DNA from: Bombardia bombarda
Lineage: Eukaryota; Ascomycota; Sordariomycetes; Sordariales; Lasiosphaeriaceae
DNA length: 64,000 nucleotides
Direction of reading: 5' to 3'
Assembly (NCBI GenBank): GCA_030512295.1
Contig: JAULSR010000002.1
Coordinates: 7,006,001 to 7,070,000 of the forward strand
Position 1 is the stretch's first letter. Each line of letters starts with the position of its first letter. Shown here one piece after another: positions 11,689 to 23,569 of this stretch. The notes under the pieces are model-generated. The model saw nothing but the letters and a program-made list of their open reading frames with translations, made no database searches and was not told where the DNA came from. The translations under genes were made by a program, and so were the position numbers.

Positions 11689-14234
11689 CTTGTCTCAATT
11701 GGGTCCCTGCTTGAGTGTTGGGCGAGAGTTGTCTTGGGACACAGTCAGCAGCAGCATCAAACTGGCAGGCTGGAAGGCGGGAAGCACTCGATCTTTATCA
11801 AAAGATGAATGGCAGCCCCCCAGCAGCTCTTGGGTCGTCTCCAACTTGCCCCAACTTTCTAGATTCGGCTCGGACGGGCCTCCTCCGCGCTCCCAAAAGA
11901 GATGCAAGGAGTGTGCCATGCGCGTGCCATGCCCTACGCGCTCCATGATTGACTAAAATCCTCCGATCAAATTCATGTTCCAGTTTGTCGCGGGGACAGA
12001 ACGCGCTTCGCCTGAACGAGCGGCTTTTCCAGGAGCAAGCATGACAGGGAGGAATGGGCGCGCCATGTTTGCGGACGTCGGCCCTCGATTCCATGAGCCT
12101 AGCCAAGGAAGCCGACAGGGGGGCGGGTTTGCGGGCTCGGAGCCCCAGGCGGGTTTGCATAGGTATGTACCTCCCGCAAGGCCCCCCCCAACGGCTTTCC
12201 TCCAGGGGGTATAATACCCGAGGCCCTGGGACCAGCGTCTAGCCTTGATGGGATAGATGCTCACTCAAACCGGGCCATATCCCGCTCTCAACCAAGTCAA
12301 GCCGCCTCAAGAAACTCGACAAAAGCTCAAAGGTACGGATAAGATGAATAAGTAGCATGGTCTCTTGCTGACTGTGCGAGTCTTGCTGCACACCTGCTAG
12401 CGGTGCTACCATTTTGCCTGCCCAGACGTGATAGCGCAGACAATAGCGCTTTTCGACCCCCATGGGAAAGTCTGGTCGGACCATTGATGCGGAGAAGAGA
12501 GGAAAAAGTTGGGGCGGGCGACGAGCGGGATCATTTTAGATGCTCAAATCTCAATAGTCGGATGCATTTGGTGCATTTTCTCCTCGATTCTCGTTGAAGC
12601 TGCAAAACACTCACAGTCTAACGTCTGATGTAGAGTCTTCGAGATGGGGTCTCCAGGGTCCTGCTGGTTCTAGCGCGTGGAGAAGTGTCATCAGTTGGCG
12701 TTTCTAAATTTTCACCTTTGTCCCATCACACATGCAACTAACTAACTTTGTCGCGGGAACATCGCGTGATATTGACAGGGTGGACCACTGACCTTCAATC
12801 CCCGGATTTTCGTGCGCTGTCTGACCGCGATACAAGGGTCCGAAGCGTGTGTTGTTGAACGGCACCGCGCTCCGGCCAATTGACATGGCAGCCGCAAGAC
12901 AGGAGTCTGGGGTCTGGACCTGGCATGGGAACCTTGCGAGCATTGTGGTCTGGTTCTTCCGAACTTCTGGCCAGTCCAGTCTTCGTGGTGGCGCGAACAA
13001 GGCCCACAGAGGCGCCGTAGGTAGGCAGGTCGATGCTGTGCTGTCCCGGAGCAAGCAGGCGGATTCCGGGTGTGGTGCACGTCCTCGGTCGTGATTGAAT
13101 GTCTTGCATACGGATTGTATCGACTCGTCGCTTATGCTCGTTTCGTCGGAGCACGGGAGCGTCCGTGCCGGTGTGGTGTGGTTGACGTTGACGTTGACTT
13201 GACTGCGCGGCGTGGGAAAAAATATTGCTGCTCGATTCCTCCGGTAGCCTGGAAGCTGGATGCTAAACATGCTCGGCACGCTAAGCCTGTCTGTTTCTCA
13301 TCCGTGGTACCTTATGTGACGTTCCGGGCTGCTGGATCCCAAATGCCTTCGTGGGTTGTCAGATGGCTTCTGCATTCCCTGGTACTTGCACAGGTGGAGA
13401 ACTTGAAGTGTTTCCATTGCACTTGCAAGCTAGGTTGCTAGTTGCGGCTGCTCGGCACGAGGAAACGGGGACAGTGCAAGCTCAAGAATGATCATGGTAC
13501 CCAGGTACCACTTACCTAAGGCAATGTAAAGGCAATGTAAAGAGGAAGGCAGGTCGGTGGCTGGACCGCACCTTCCAAGGCACGCGAGCTCGTGTGGACT
13601 TGAACGAGGAAAGTACTCTTGAACTAATCTCGCGTATGCCCGTCCAACCAAGCGCTCCATTCAATCACGGACGATGGCTTGGGAAGCAAGACATGAGCAC
13701 ATCAATCCAGAACGCCGGTGATCAGAATGCTACATACATATTCACAATCTTCTTACCTTTACATTTCGATTTCGACTGCAAGAGGGACGCCCTCATAGCC
13801 CTGGGACACATTGGTAGCATGACTGGGGGTGAGAAGTTGCCCTCGGAAGGCGCGATTCACCTTACGAGACGCAACTGGGACCCAGATTAACCGGGCATGT
13901 ATATCGTTCTCGTCTCTCCACTGGAAAGACCCATCAAGAGATGATAGCAAAACAATGCCAACCAAGTCAGATCGATTGCAGCTTCATCAGCCACGGTGCT
14001 GACAGGGCAACCAGTTCCATCGCTCCTGATGACTGAATCTCTCAAGCCATTGGAAAAGATGGAATCGCTAAACTTGGATTTTTACTCACTCCTCCAACGT
14101 TTCTCTTCTCTGTATGTCCCCTACTCGGCATTGGTACTTTCGCTTTAAAAGAATTAGTTTAGAGATCTCCAGCGTCAGCTTCTAGCTAAGCAGCATAGCT
14201 TGCATAATAAACCCAGCAGCTCATCGCCGTCGCC
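11689..14234. other. divergent promoter region, no gene recognised
   Basis: About 2.5 kb between the transporter and the acidic repeat protein. It holds overlapping spurious frames on both strands. A short GC-flanked palindrome (12207-12219) was seen. No RNA gene was found. Confidence 0.5.
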
Positions 14235-15134
14235 ATGTCTCCAGAACAGTCACAACCGCCGGGTCAACCAATGTTGAATCCAAACATGTTGGATCCAAAC
14301 ACGCAAATTTCACTACAAGAACCGCTACCGCCGTATGATCCACCGGGATGGGCCCTAGTGGGACCTGCAGTCGGGGAAGTGTCTATTGTAAATGATGAGA
14401 CGCCAGGAAGATTCCTAGTCAGGGTAGAAATTTACACAAGTCAACTCCAATACCTGGAATCCATAGGCTTCATCCGGAGCCGTCTTCGACAGGGTCCAAG
14501 GGGGATTGGGATTTTCACCGAGTGGATGTCTTCGCAGCCTATAATCCAGCCGGGGCCAATCATTCCCGTCCTACTTTTTGATTATCAAAACAGCACAGGA
14601 GCCACTCTCCACCCGACCACCATGTGCTCAATGATCTTGGCTTACCTCAGCTCGTTGATAAGGTTTGATGGGGATGCCGAGGATGATGGGGATGGCGAGT
14701 ATGACGTGGATGCCTGGGGTTTTGATGATGATGGGGATTTTGAGGATGATGGGGATTTTGGGGATGATGGGGATTTTGAGGATGATAAGGGTGACGATGA
14801 TGGGGATGGCAATGATGGCGAGGACGACGAGCACAGCGAGCAAAACGAGGACAACGAGGACCATGAGAATGAGACACTATGGGCAGGCTACCTCGACCCC
14901 GGAATGTTCATACTGGGCGATGAGAACGAGACACCATGGGCAGATTACCTCAACCCCGGAATGTTCATACTAGGCGATGAGAACTACGAGAACACTGATA
15001 ACAACGAGGACAACGAGAACCATGAGAATGAGACACTATGGGCAGGTCACCTCAACCCCGGAATGTTCATACTAGACGATGAGAACTACGAGAATACTGA
15101 TAACAACGAGGACGAGGCTGTTCAGTTTGCATAG
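14235..15134 (+). CDS. acidic repeat-containing orphan protein
   Basis: Single exon, 299 residues; not recognised as any family. The N-terminal 40 residues are proline- and glutamine-rich. Residues 40-140 look globular, with alternating hydrophobic strands (GWALVGPAVG, GRFLVRVEIY, IIPVLLFDY). From about 143 the chain turns extremely acidic, with DDGDFEDD-like repeats encoded by a degenerate 15-18 bp tandem array (about 14680-14800). The C-terminus carries three copies of a repeat of about 20 residues, ENETxWAxxLxPGMFILxDE, starting near residues 211, 231 and 264. The last two have an NYENTDNNED tail. The ATG has a good fungal context (GCCATGTC). No signal peptide or membrane segment is seen. 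The regular hydrophobic core (W, L, PGMFIL) inside an acidic background suggests a short linear binding motif repeated for avidity, which is inference. Confidence 0.6.
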   Translation: MSPEQSQPPGQPMLNPNMLDPNTQISLQEPLPPYDPPGWALVGPAVGEVSIVNDETPGRFLVRVEIYTSQLQYLESIGFIRSRLRQGPRGIGIFTEWMSSQPIIQPGPIIPVLLFDYQNSTGATLHPTTMCSMILAYLSSLIRFDGDAEDDGDGEYDVDAWGFDDDGDFEDDGDFGDDGDFEDDKGDDDGDGNDGEDDEHSEQNEDNEDHENETLWAGYLDPGMFILGDENETPWADYLNPGMFILGDENYENTDNNEDNENHENETLWAGHLNPGMFILDDENYENTDNNEDEAVQFA

Positions 15135-15155
15135 GTTGTAGACCTACAGTTTGGC

Positions 15156-15320
15156 AGCCAACCAGCTCGATCACATCACTTCTCACTGCCTCGGGTGTCT
15201 GATTCTGCGAGTGCGACATTAGAGCAGTCTGGATGGGATTCGCAGCTTCGGAGCCAACTGGCTCGTTCATATCAGTTCGCACTGCCTCGGGTATTTGGAT
15301 CTACGAGTGCGACACCAGAA
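15156..15320 (+). repeat. imperfect tandem duplication, about 96-bp period
   Basis: Two diverged copies begin at AGCCAAC (15156 and 15252) and share a CACTGCCTCGGGT block and a GAGTGCGACA block. They lie just after the stop of the acidic repeat protein. The differences are mostly transitions. Confidence 0.6.
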
Positions 15321-15435
15321 CCGCCGAATCCACCGAATCCGCCGAGTGGGCGCTAACCTTTCGAGAGAAATACCGAGAGCCAGGGATCCAATGTTGTACG
15401 ATCAATCCACAAAAGTCTAGAGAGATTGAGCGCCT

Positions 15436-15798
15436 TTGTCTTCACTTCCAGGTTCTCTTAGTTGGTACGAATCTCGAATACTTGAGAGCCAGGGAACCGA
15501 CCCCTACATCTCAGATTTCCCCGGTTATTTATCTCTTGCGGAGACCCTCCTACATCTCAGCACGTTTCTCTTGATTGGCAAGTCTTTGTGGTCAATATGG
15601 CAACAACATATTCGCTCACCATGGTGGCCGCTGTCCGGCTTAGTGACTAACAACGCACTGGACTGTGCAATCGGGTTTGCTGAACGTTTGGTTTTTCATC
15701 ATTATTGTGAAGACAAAGCGGGGTGTTATGAGCCTTTGGAAGTCATGTGGCTCTCAGCGTTTATTGTTGTTAATTTCTTGATAGCGTATAGCTTTTAA
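15436..15798 (+). CDS. possible small membrane-protein exon (uncertain)
   Basis: An open frame of up to 120 residues that reads more like protein than its neighbours. It has two hydrophobic stretches (LAETLLHLSTFLLIG and MWLSAFIVVNFLIAYSF) and a cysteine-containing middle. It could be the 3' exon of a gene starting near 15233, joined through a very short intron ending at 15494, but that intron would be only about 41 nt. No family was recognised. It may be non-coding. Confidence 0.22.
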   Translation: MSSLPGSLSWYESRILESQGTDPYISDFPGYLSLAETLLHLSTFLLIGKSLWSIWQQHIRSPWWPLSGLVTNNALDCAIGFAERLVFHHYCEDKAGCYEPLEVMWLSAFIVVNFLIAYSF

Positions 15799-15926
15799 GA
15801 ATCTGTAGATTGACCAGGGCAAATCAATCATCTCGTGCTTTTGAAACGTCATTAACTAGGTACTATAATAACGAGAAGACATTCTTCGCTGGCAACCGAC
15901 CACATGGAGACATGGCACTTGCCATT

Positions 15927-17597
15927 TTAGAAGAATCTCCAGATAGAGTCTGGCTCCCTCGTCCTCTTAAACCTGCCATACCATCTGCAGAGGGGATACA
16001 ACATCGCCAAGACCAGGGCCCAGTTCAGGAAGAAGGCCCATAGTTCGTCTACTCCCACGACAGGCCCACCCACAAAGGGGTCCTTAAAAGACAGACTATG
16101 TCCCAACCAGGCAACGAGTCCGACGGCCATGGAGAAGAGCAAGATCAAGTGTACAACATAAAAGAAAAGCGCCGACGTGCCAAAGACCAGCAGAACCTTG
16201 AAAGCTCGGCTCGCAAAGTTTGAAGGAAGTGTACCCAGCAGGGCCAGTAGGAAAAGATTACCTGCCATGGTAAAGGACCAAAACGCCACGTCTGGTGGGT
16301 ATTTGGTCAGGTAGAAGAACGAAGGCAAAGATGTGAGATATTGGTCGGCACCTGGGTGTTGGATGTGCTCCGGCATCTGCAGACATCCCTCGGACAGGTT
16401 GCCAAAGTGGAGCAGACGCGTCAACACAAACACGAGCGAAAATGCCGCGCCAGCGGCAGCGTTCGCGGCGGTTATGGCCTTGCCGCTCCAAGACTTGGCG
16501 AGGATGACACGTCCGTAAAGAAGGCCGAGAATGGCGAACGAGATCCATGCCAGAGGGGGAAACCCAGAAAGAACATGCGGGCCCTGGATGGGGTAAAACC
16601 AGATGCGGAACCAATTGCTCTCGGGGAGCATCTCGACATGCTCAACCTGGCAGTGGCCGCCCGTCGGGCTGAGCCAGATATTCCACCAGATAGTCAGCAC
16701 CGCCAGACCAAACAGCACCGCATTATGCACATGCCACGAGATATCAGCCACGCGAATGATAGTCCGATCAGGTGCGATATCCTCCTCCCCTTGGCGGTCT
16801 TGCAACAACGGCTCCGTCGGATCATCCTTCTTCCCGTCAGGAAGCACCTTGAGCAGCACAAACGCCAGCGTCTGCTCAGTCCTCGACATGGCGATCCACA
16901 GCAGACCCGCCAGCAGATAGTCAACCGCCAGCGCGAACAAGACAATATTAAAGAACCACACATCCCCGGCCGTCATGGCCAAACCAATGACAACCGAGAC
17001 CAGCATAAGCACCACCGCCCGCAGCAGGAAATGCCACGCCATCCTCCGCGCCGACCACCCGAGGTTCGTGCGCGACCGGCCAAAGTACACAACGCCCATG
17101 CCGAGCAGGAAAGTAAAGCCCGGCGCGCACAGGTGGGTGAGCGTCCGGATGGCATAAGCGACAGGCCGGTTCCACTCGTGCACGACGGCCGAGTCCTGCT
17201 CGCCGTCGACGGCGGTGCCGTGCGGCCACGAGCGCAGCGCCATCGCGTTGTGGTCCAGCGCCATCAGCACCATGAGCAGGCCTCGCAGCAGGTCTGGCGC
17301 CAGCGCGCGCGTCGTCGACTTTGCGGGCCCGGGCGGCCGCCCGCGCTCGTCGCTGGTGGGGAACGAGCCATAGGTGTAGTTATAGTTATTGGGTTGGGCG
17401 GCAGCGGCAGCGGCGGCGGCGGCGGCGGTCGCGGAGGAGGAAAGGGGGGCGCGTTGGCTGCTGTCGCCGTCGTCTGGTAGAGGCTCGTGTTCGAGGACTT
17501 GGAGTTCGGGGCTTGCGTCGGCGGCAAAGGCCGTCTCTTGTACAGCTGGATCAGGCTGGGGCGGGATCGTCACCCGTCCGACCCTGTGTTTTTTCAT
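15927..17597 (-). CDS. HGSNAT/DUF1624-like polytopic membrane acyltransferase-type protein
   Basis: Single exon; 556 residues from the ATG at 17597. The core matches the heparan-alpha-glucosaminide N-acetyltransferase catalytic-type region (HGSNAT_cat/DUF1624): LAPDLLRGLLMVLMALDHNAM in helix 1, an HEWN segment, THLCAPGFTFLLGMG, about ten predicted membrane helices and a long loop (YFGRSRTNLGW onward). In animals the family moves acetyl groups across the lysosomal membrane; fungal members are uncharacterised and probably modify an exported or vacuolar substrate. The frame is open upstream to an ATG at 17837, adding 80 residues, but that stretch is low-complexity and looks like translated leader, so the ATG at 17597 (MKKHRVGRV) is preferred. 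An alanine run encoded by a GCN array (about 17400-17430) precedes the membrane domain. No intron is needed. Confidence 0.8.
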   Translation of the reverse strand: MKKHRVGRVTIPPQPDPAVQETAFAADASPELQVLEHEPLPDDGDSSQRAPLSSSATAAAAAAAAAAQPNNYNYTYGSFPTSDERGRPPGPAKSTTRALAPDLLRGLLMVLMALDHNAMALRSWPHGTAVDGEQDSAVVHEWNRPVAYAIRTLTHLCAPGFTFLLGMGVVYFGRSRTNLGWSARRMAWHFLLRAVVLMLVSVVIGLAMTAGDVWFFNIVLFALAVDYLLAGLLWIAMSRTEQTLAFVLLKVLPDGKKDDPTEPLLQDRQGEEDIAPDRTIIRVADISWHVHNAVLFGLAVLTIWWNIWLSPTGGHCQVEHVEMLPESNWFRIWFYPIQGPHVLSGFPPLAWISFAILGLLYGRVILAKSWSGKAITAANAAAGAAFSLVFVLTRLLHFGNLSEGCLQMPEHIQHPGADQYLTSLPSFFYLTKYPPDVAFWSFTMAGNLFLLALLGTLPSNFASRAFKVLLVFGTSALFFYVVHLILLFSMAVGLVAWLGHSLSFKDPFVGGPVVGVDELWAFFLNWALVLAMLYPLCRWYGRFKRTREPDSIWRFF

Positions 17598-17837
17598 CGC
17601 TTTGGGGGGCGTGGGTCGGTATGCGGCTCGAAGGGAGGGGGTGGTGGCAGGCAGAGGCAGACAGGCGGGACCCGAGGATGACCGGTGCAACCCGCGGGAA
17701 ATTGAACTGCAAATCTTTGTCTTGCCTGTTGCTGAAAACAAAGCACCGCCAGAGAACGCGCCCCGATTCGACGTAGTGGACCTTCCAAATCCAACTTGGT
17801 CAGGGTCTAGCCTCCGAGCTGCGGTCGTATAAATCAT

Positions 17838-20800
17838 CGTCGTGTCGTCATAGTTGCCTGTTTGGGTGCAGAAGCCAGCTCGGATTCGCCACTCCGCTAT
17901 CCCGTTGGCGCACGCGGCTCAACTTTCATGTGACTACACCACAGCGATTCCAAACTTTGTGTGTATATTTGCACGGGTCATATACGCCCGTCTCGTGATT
18001 TACGGCACATTGGTTGGAGAGGTGCTTGCATTGGGAATTCTCCGATCAATGCCCTGCTCAGATTGCGCGTCAGCAGCTGTTGAAAAGGGCAATTCCGAAA
18101 GACTGCTCGCGAAAAGAAAGAATAGCAAAACAGTGCAAACACACAAGCATGTTCTTGGAGACTGTTTACTAGGAATTCGACATACAGACTTGTCCAGCAA
18201 CTACTTTATTGGAGCCGGTGAGTGCTGTTGCTGCCTGCCTCGTCTGCTGTTGATGCTGTGTCCCTTGTGTACCTAGGTACTTACCTCTTACACCACTTCA
18301 AAGGTCGTGTTCTTCTTGATATCTCTGTACTACCAACATCGATAGCTGCGCGTTTGTACATGTATGTACACACATATCACGTTGCAAATCTGTGTGAGCA
18401 CCAGAGATGACCCGAGTTCTGTGAAGATGTTTTTGATCTAAATAGAGCACGCGTGTCATGTCTTAGCTCTGTAATTTCCATGCAGGGTACATCGCTACCT
18501 TGGGGCAAGTGATAGCTCCACAAAGATATTTATGTCATGGGATGGTGTAAGAGAATCACAGTGGGGTGCCAAGTAGAGGGGTCGGCTAGTAATTGGCGGG
18601 ATAAAATATCTCACGAAGCCGGGCGGTCAAAGTTCTCTATTCTTACACAGGTTTTATGAGATCAAACCTCGAGCTTTACTAGACTAGACGAGAAGTGTTA
18701 TCATTCACGCAGGATACTCCAAGACTCATTCTACCAAAGGCATCAAATCCAAAACTAGGTAGGTACCTACATACTCACACATAGAAAGCTCCGAGACATC
18801 CCGAATCTGTCAGCCCACTAGGTGCCAGCAAAGGTCCCAGCAAAGCACCGCTATCTTGACCATGGCACCATCCATACAATTCAACCCTGGTTTGATTGTT
18901 AGTTTGGTTCTTAGCGCAGGGATCCCGGTCAGATCTTCAATTTGCAGCAGTTTCACGGCCAAAAAATGTTTGTCAACACCGAAAATCTGCGTGCAGATAC
19001 ATCATCATATCTTCTATTCAGCAGAGCTTTTCTTGTTTCGTGAAAATCGGTCGTTTTATCGCGAAGTTGAAAAAGTTTTGGCCAGGACCCCTGTCCCAAG
19101 AACCAAACCAACAATCAAACCAGGGTTAGATTGTACCATGTGCCGTGATACTCTAGAAAGCGCTTACTCATGCAGAACCCAGCAGGGTTGGAAAGAACAC
19201 TGGATCGCCTCAGGTAGCAGCACAAGGAGCTGAGAATTTCTTGATATTGAAGTTGAATGTGATCGGAGTCCAACATATGCGCGGGTTAGCTACACGTGTA
19301 ACATGTGCACACTAGGAAAGAAGGAACGTCGGGCGGTTTTGTCTCTTGAGAACGGAACGGGCCTTGGGCACCACCTCAGCATAGAGGTACTGAAAAGCGT
19401 GATATAAAAATGGGTAGTGGCAAGTACTGGCCTTGTTCACCGCATATGAAACAGCAGAGACCAAGGGTTTAGTCATGACCACTGAGTGTAGTGTGAAAAG
19501 ACAGGCATTAGCATCTTGGTACCAGTGCAGATCGGTATTGTATTTGTGGCTGATCTTGGCACGTTGACAGCATGCCGATTTCCGGGTGCGGGGGTCTCAC
19601 AATCTTGGACGGTCCTGCGAAGATCAGAGCCTGACCTTGGCAGCGGAGATTGCCCGGAGAGACACGTACCATTTTTGATCCAGGACCGCCCGGGTATAGT
19701 TGCTAGGAGGATGGAAGGAGGTACGAATAGCTCCAGCTTCAACAAGTCGGCTTGAGGGCGATGAGGGCGATGAGGGCTCAGGATAGGTGTGAGATGGGAG
19801 GATGGCTCCCACGAGGCCATCTCCCACTCTGTTCAGAAAGGCCCCGCACTCGGCAGAGGGGCGATTACATTCCCACCGCTTAACTGACGTTATTCGGTAA
19901 AAGTGTGTCTGTTTGGTTGGTGGTGGGTGAAAATGTGCGGCGAGAAGAGAATGCGCAGGGTCGTCGGAGGGGGCAGGTGATACGGTATGACCTGTGATTC
20001 CTTCCGACTGCGGCGGAAAAGCCGGGCTGATCTGTAACACACGAGTGCTATGTACGAAGTAGTGGCCAGGTAGTCTAGGCAGCTGGCACGGGCTTTTGGC
20101 CGCCGACCCCAAGCGAGGATCGACACAGTGCGACTCGGCTTGGAGCCTCGCTGCCCCTTGGTTGGTGGACGATAAACCGCGTCGCCTGGTTGGTTGAACG
20201 TCTTTTGAGAGCCGGTAGTATTCGCAGTGTCGCGGGTCTCGGTAGTATATGGGTTGACGACATCGATACAACGGTGAGATGGTCTCATCTTATCCCAATA
20301 TAATATGTAACATGAAAAAGGCAGATGCTGGCCCGTCGGTGAGATTGTGCAACCCATCGGGGTGTCTGAGGCATGGGCTCAATTGGCATAAGCTTCATCG
20401 GTCAGCATCATCACCATCACCATCGCCTCCTTCTGGGGTTCAGACACCCATTCGAGGCCGGATGGAGTGTCAGAGTGTATCGAGGGTGTTGTGACTGTGC
20501 ACACAGAGCCTGATACGCAAGAAATGTTCCAGGACAACTTGGCCTACGCAAGCTGCGCTCTGGGAGTCTGGGTAAGGGACCCGGTGTGTCAAAGGGACAA
20601 GAACGACGGGCGGTTTCTCCTTTTCACACGGTAGAAGGTCAGGTCGTCGCCGATCATGACATAACGCCGCTCCATTAATTCCCAGCTTGGTGGGTCTCGG
20701 TGTGCCGCGCCGTCTCATTGGTTCAGCGTTGGACGGTGCCGCTCTGAAAGTCTGAATGCGTGCCGACCGCCACGGTTTTTTCTCCGTGCTTTGCCCCATA

Positions 20801-23024
20801 CTTGTTCTGTCGTGCAACATGCAGCACATGCATGTCTTATTTCGTTCCTTCTTTTCGAAAGGGAGTGGATGAAGGCTCGAAACAAAGTATGTGCGTCGTC
20901 GGCCTTCAACGTTCCAAGGGTTGGCCTGGCAGCACATTTGCGTCCGGAGTTGGGGTGGGAGGTTATCTGCCTGTTTGTACGAAGTAACACATATGAGCGT
21001 GGACAAATCAGGGACGAAATAACTACCTACTGGAGGCTGGTTACGGAGTACAGCTGTTGATAATCTTCGTATTCCAACACCGCTAACGGAAAATATCCGT
21101 CGGGAACGGATGTTGTTTGGTCGGGAGGAACAGAGACAGAAATGCGTGGAGCAACCAAGCAACGGATATTTTTTAATTTCAGGATTTTTCCACTGCGTCC
21201 AGCTGGAGTCTGGACGGCAAGCTTGCCGAGTTAAAATGAACACTCAAGGGGCTGCCAGCCAGCCCCAGGAGTCGGCAAATAAGAGGCAAGCCGCAAAATA
21301 CACAGTAAAAAGTACATACCAAGGTACCTACCATTTATGCAGGAGGATCAGGAGCTGCGCAGCGCAAATCCCATCTTGCCGCATGGAGCGCATTCAACGG
21401 GCGGTGATGGGATTTTCATGATTTGCAGCCATTTCATCATTGAGTGGCACAGGCAATGGCCCGCCTGACCCCTGGGGCATGTATGGAAGACCCACCGGGT
21501 ATAAGCCAATCAGATAGCCTCACTGTGGCGTCATTGCTGCCGATCGACAATCAGATGCATCCAGTCTAACCAAAAGAAGCAAAGGATGGTAAAATAGGAT
21601 TGCTCAATTGCAGGCCTGAGGCAGAAGCCCCTGCCTCCAAGCCGGACACCCGCTGCGCTGCCGCTTCCATGCTGCCTCCATGCTGCCGTTTGTTTATGGG
21701 GGTGGAAAAATTCACAGTCATGATATTTTTCAGCAGTTGCGCCCTTTTCGGCTCTCTTGGCCCTTCGAATCCTCCCGTCGCACAGTACCACCACGCGACC
21801 GTCCATGTTTGCCTCAGCCCTTTTAAACACTGCAGCCTTGAACAGTTGGGTTTATACTCAGGCAATTGTCCGCCACACTATGCGCTGCGCCGTTCCCGTT
21901 CCACAGCGATGCGTAGAAGCGGTAGCAGAAGCCTTAGATCTAGCAGGTACGTGCAGACTTTGTACATGTTAGAGGGACCCTTATGTAGCAAAAGCAAAGC
22001 TTCCCTCGCATTTATTTGAGCCGCCGAAGAGTTCAAAACAGACGCCTTCGCATTTTAACCCCGATCGACATTCCACCTTCCCCAGAGAGTCTTCCAAAAC
22101 AGGCCCCAACTTTACCTTCCCGTGACCACACCGAGCAGAGCACCTCGCAGCCACTCAACCACACCAGTCAGCAAGGCACAGCTTGCTGATCGCGGCAGAA
22201 AACAGGACCAGCAACCCTTTCTGACCAGCAAGGCCAACCTTGAACCAACCTCCGTCCACCGCCGAGAGAATCCGCACTTGGGCCCATTGACCCTTCATTC
22301 GCACGCCTCGTTCCTCCGGCTCCTGCCCGTCGCACCCCAGCATTGTAGGAAACACAGCATCACAGACGCCCAATAGCGACCGACATCAAGATATACCAAG
22401 AAACCCCTACTCCATAGTCTAGTCTGTGTACCGCACAGTGTCTGCACTAGGCAACTGCCCTTTTCTCCGCATTGCCCGCGAGCTAGGGGGTCCTCTCGAC
22501 TTTTGCCTATTTCCTATTGGCGATTGGCGTCCTGACGTCGTCGGCGGCCCTCCGCTTGACCCTTAACCTACCCACAGTAAAGAAACAACGACCCTGGCAC
22601 ACGGGCCCACCAAGAGTTTGACCCGCCCGACTGCCCTTGACAGCAACGCCCTCGACCTGCTGCCCCTCAGCTCTTGCGCTCCAGTCTACGCGCCCTCAGA
22701 CTTGTCCTGGTGCAAACTCCGGCCCCCGAACACCACATCCCGATAATGCTACGCCTCGCTTTTGTATCTTCTGCCCGACCTTCCAGCCTCGACCTTGCGA
22801 ATGCAATCAGTTGCCGTGCGTCACCCAGTCTGACCCAGTAGTGGGAATAATATACTGGCTGTGCAGAAGGAGACGGAGGTGCCAGCTCGTTGGTTGACGA
22901 TAATTTGTGCCTTCGATTCGCTTCTTTTCCATCTCAATACCCGAGCGTTTTTTCGTGTCCCATTTTAAAACCTATTCAACGGATCATCACACCACCAACT
23001 ACCTTGCCTTGTCACACGATCATA
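17838..23024. other. 5-kb gene-poor region
   Basis: No convincing gene. It contains the MITE-like element at 18877-19133. Open frames such as 20470-21243 (-) have no family match and biased, repetitive composition. 22020-23024 is C-rich and probably the long promoter and 5' leader of the SCOC-like gene. Confidence 0.5.
18877..19133. mobile_element. MITE-like element with about 50-bp terminal inverted repeats
   Basis: A 257-bp element bounded by TA dinucleotides (18875-18876 and 19134-19135). Its left end, starting CAATTCAACCCTGG, is matched by the reverse complement of its right end, starting CAATCTAACCCTGG. The match continues for about 50 bp with mainly transition differences. The TA target duplication and long inverted ends fit a non-autonomous Tc1/mariner-type element. 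There is no transposase, so mobility would depend on a copy elsewhere. The transition bias between arms is compatible with RIP or ordinary decay. Confidence 0.75.
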
Positions 23025-23569
23025 ATGGGATCAACCAGCCCGCACGATATACCCAGTATGGAGCGTTCAGACTCGTCTTCGGCGTCGTCAGTCGATCAAC
23101 CGATCTATGCCCCGACTCCCATCCGTCCAGGCCTGCCCAGTCGTCGGAGCAGCGGGACCATGATCGTGCCGCGCGACTCTGTTTCCGCCTTCGGCCCTGT
23201 CGACATGCACATCGGACCTGACGACGTGAGGGCCATGAGCCCGAGGAGGACAAGCCAAGATATAGAGAATCTTGGTAAGGAGGCGAGAATGGAACTACAA
23301 AGGTTAGAAACCGTCAACAGCAAACACATGATATATGTTTATCAGCTGGACCTGGCAGATACTTCACCATGGTCGTAGGATTGCACTAACAAATACATAG
23401 GCATGCCAAAGCGCTCCAAGATTCTCTCATCACCTTATTTAATCGGATCGAGGCTGTTAAGGAAGAGCACCACAAGCTCGACAACAACAACAAATTCCTC
23501 CAAAAGTATATTGGGGATTTAATGACAACAAGCAAAATCACAGCGTCCAGCAGCAGAGCCAAGAAGTAA
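23025..23569 (+). CDS. SCOC-like short coiled-coil protein
   Basis: Two exons, 23025-23302 and 23401-23569, giving 148 residues. The intron has donor GTTAGA and acceptor CATAG. The C-terminal half (from about residue 75) matches the short coiled-coil protein family (SCOC, formerly DUF2205): EARMELQR, then HAKALQDSLITLFNRIEAVKEEHHKL in two lines of heptads, NKFLQKYIGDLM and TSKIT. The N-terminal half is serine-rich and disordered. In animals SCOC binds the Golgi GTPase Arl1 and takes part in Golgi traffic and autophagy regulation; a similar Golgi-peripheral role is likely here, by inference. The start ATG lies in a good context (CATAATGG) and is the first in frame after stops in the leader. 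Length fits fungal members. Confidence 0.88.

Noticed and set aside
16341..17480. 379-codon open frame on the plus strand
   Set aside because: It lies antisense to the HGSNAT-like gene and has arginine/histidine-rich composition typical of an antisense shadow of GC-rich coding DNA.
20470..21243. 257-codon minus-strand frame
   Set aside because: No recognisable domain, biased residues and no plausible start context or splice structure; treated as non-coding.
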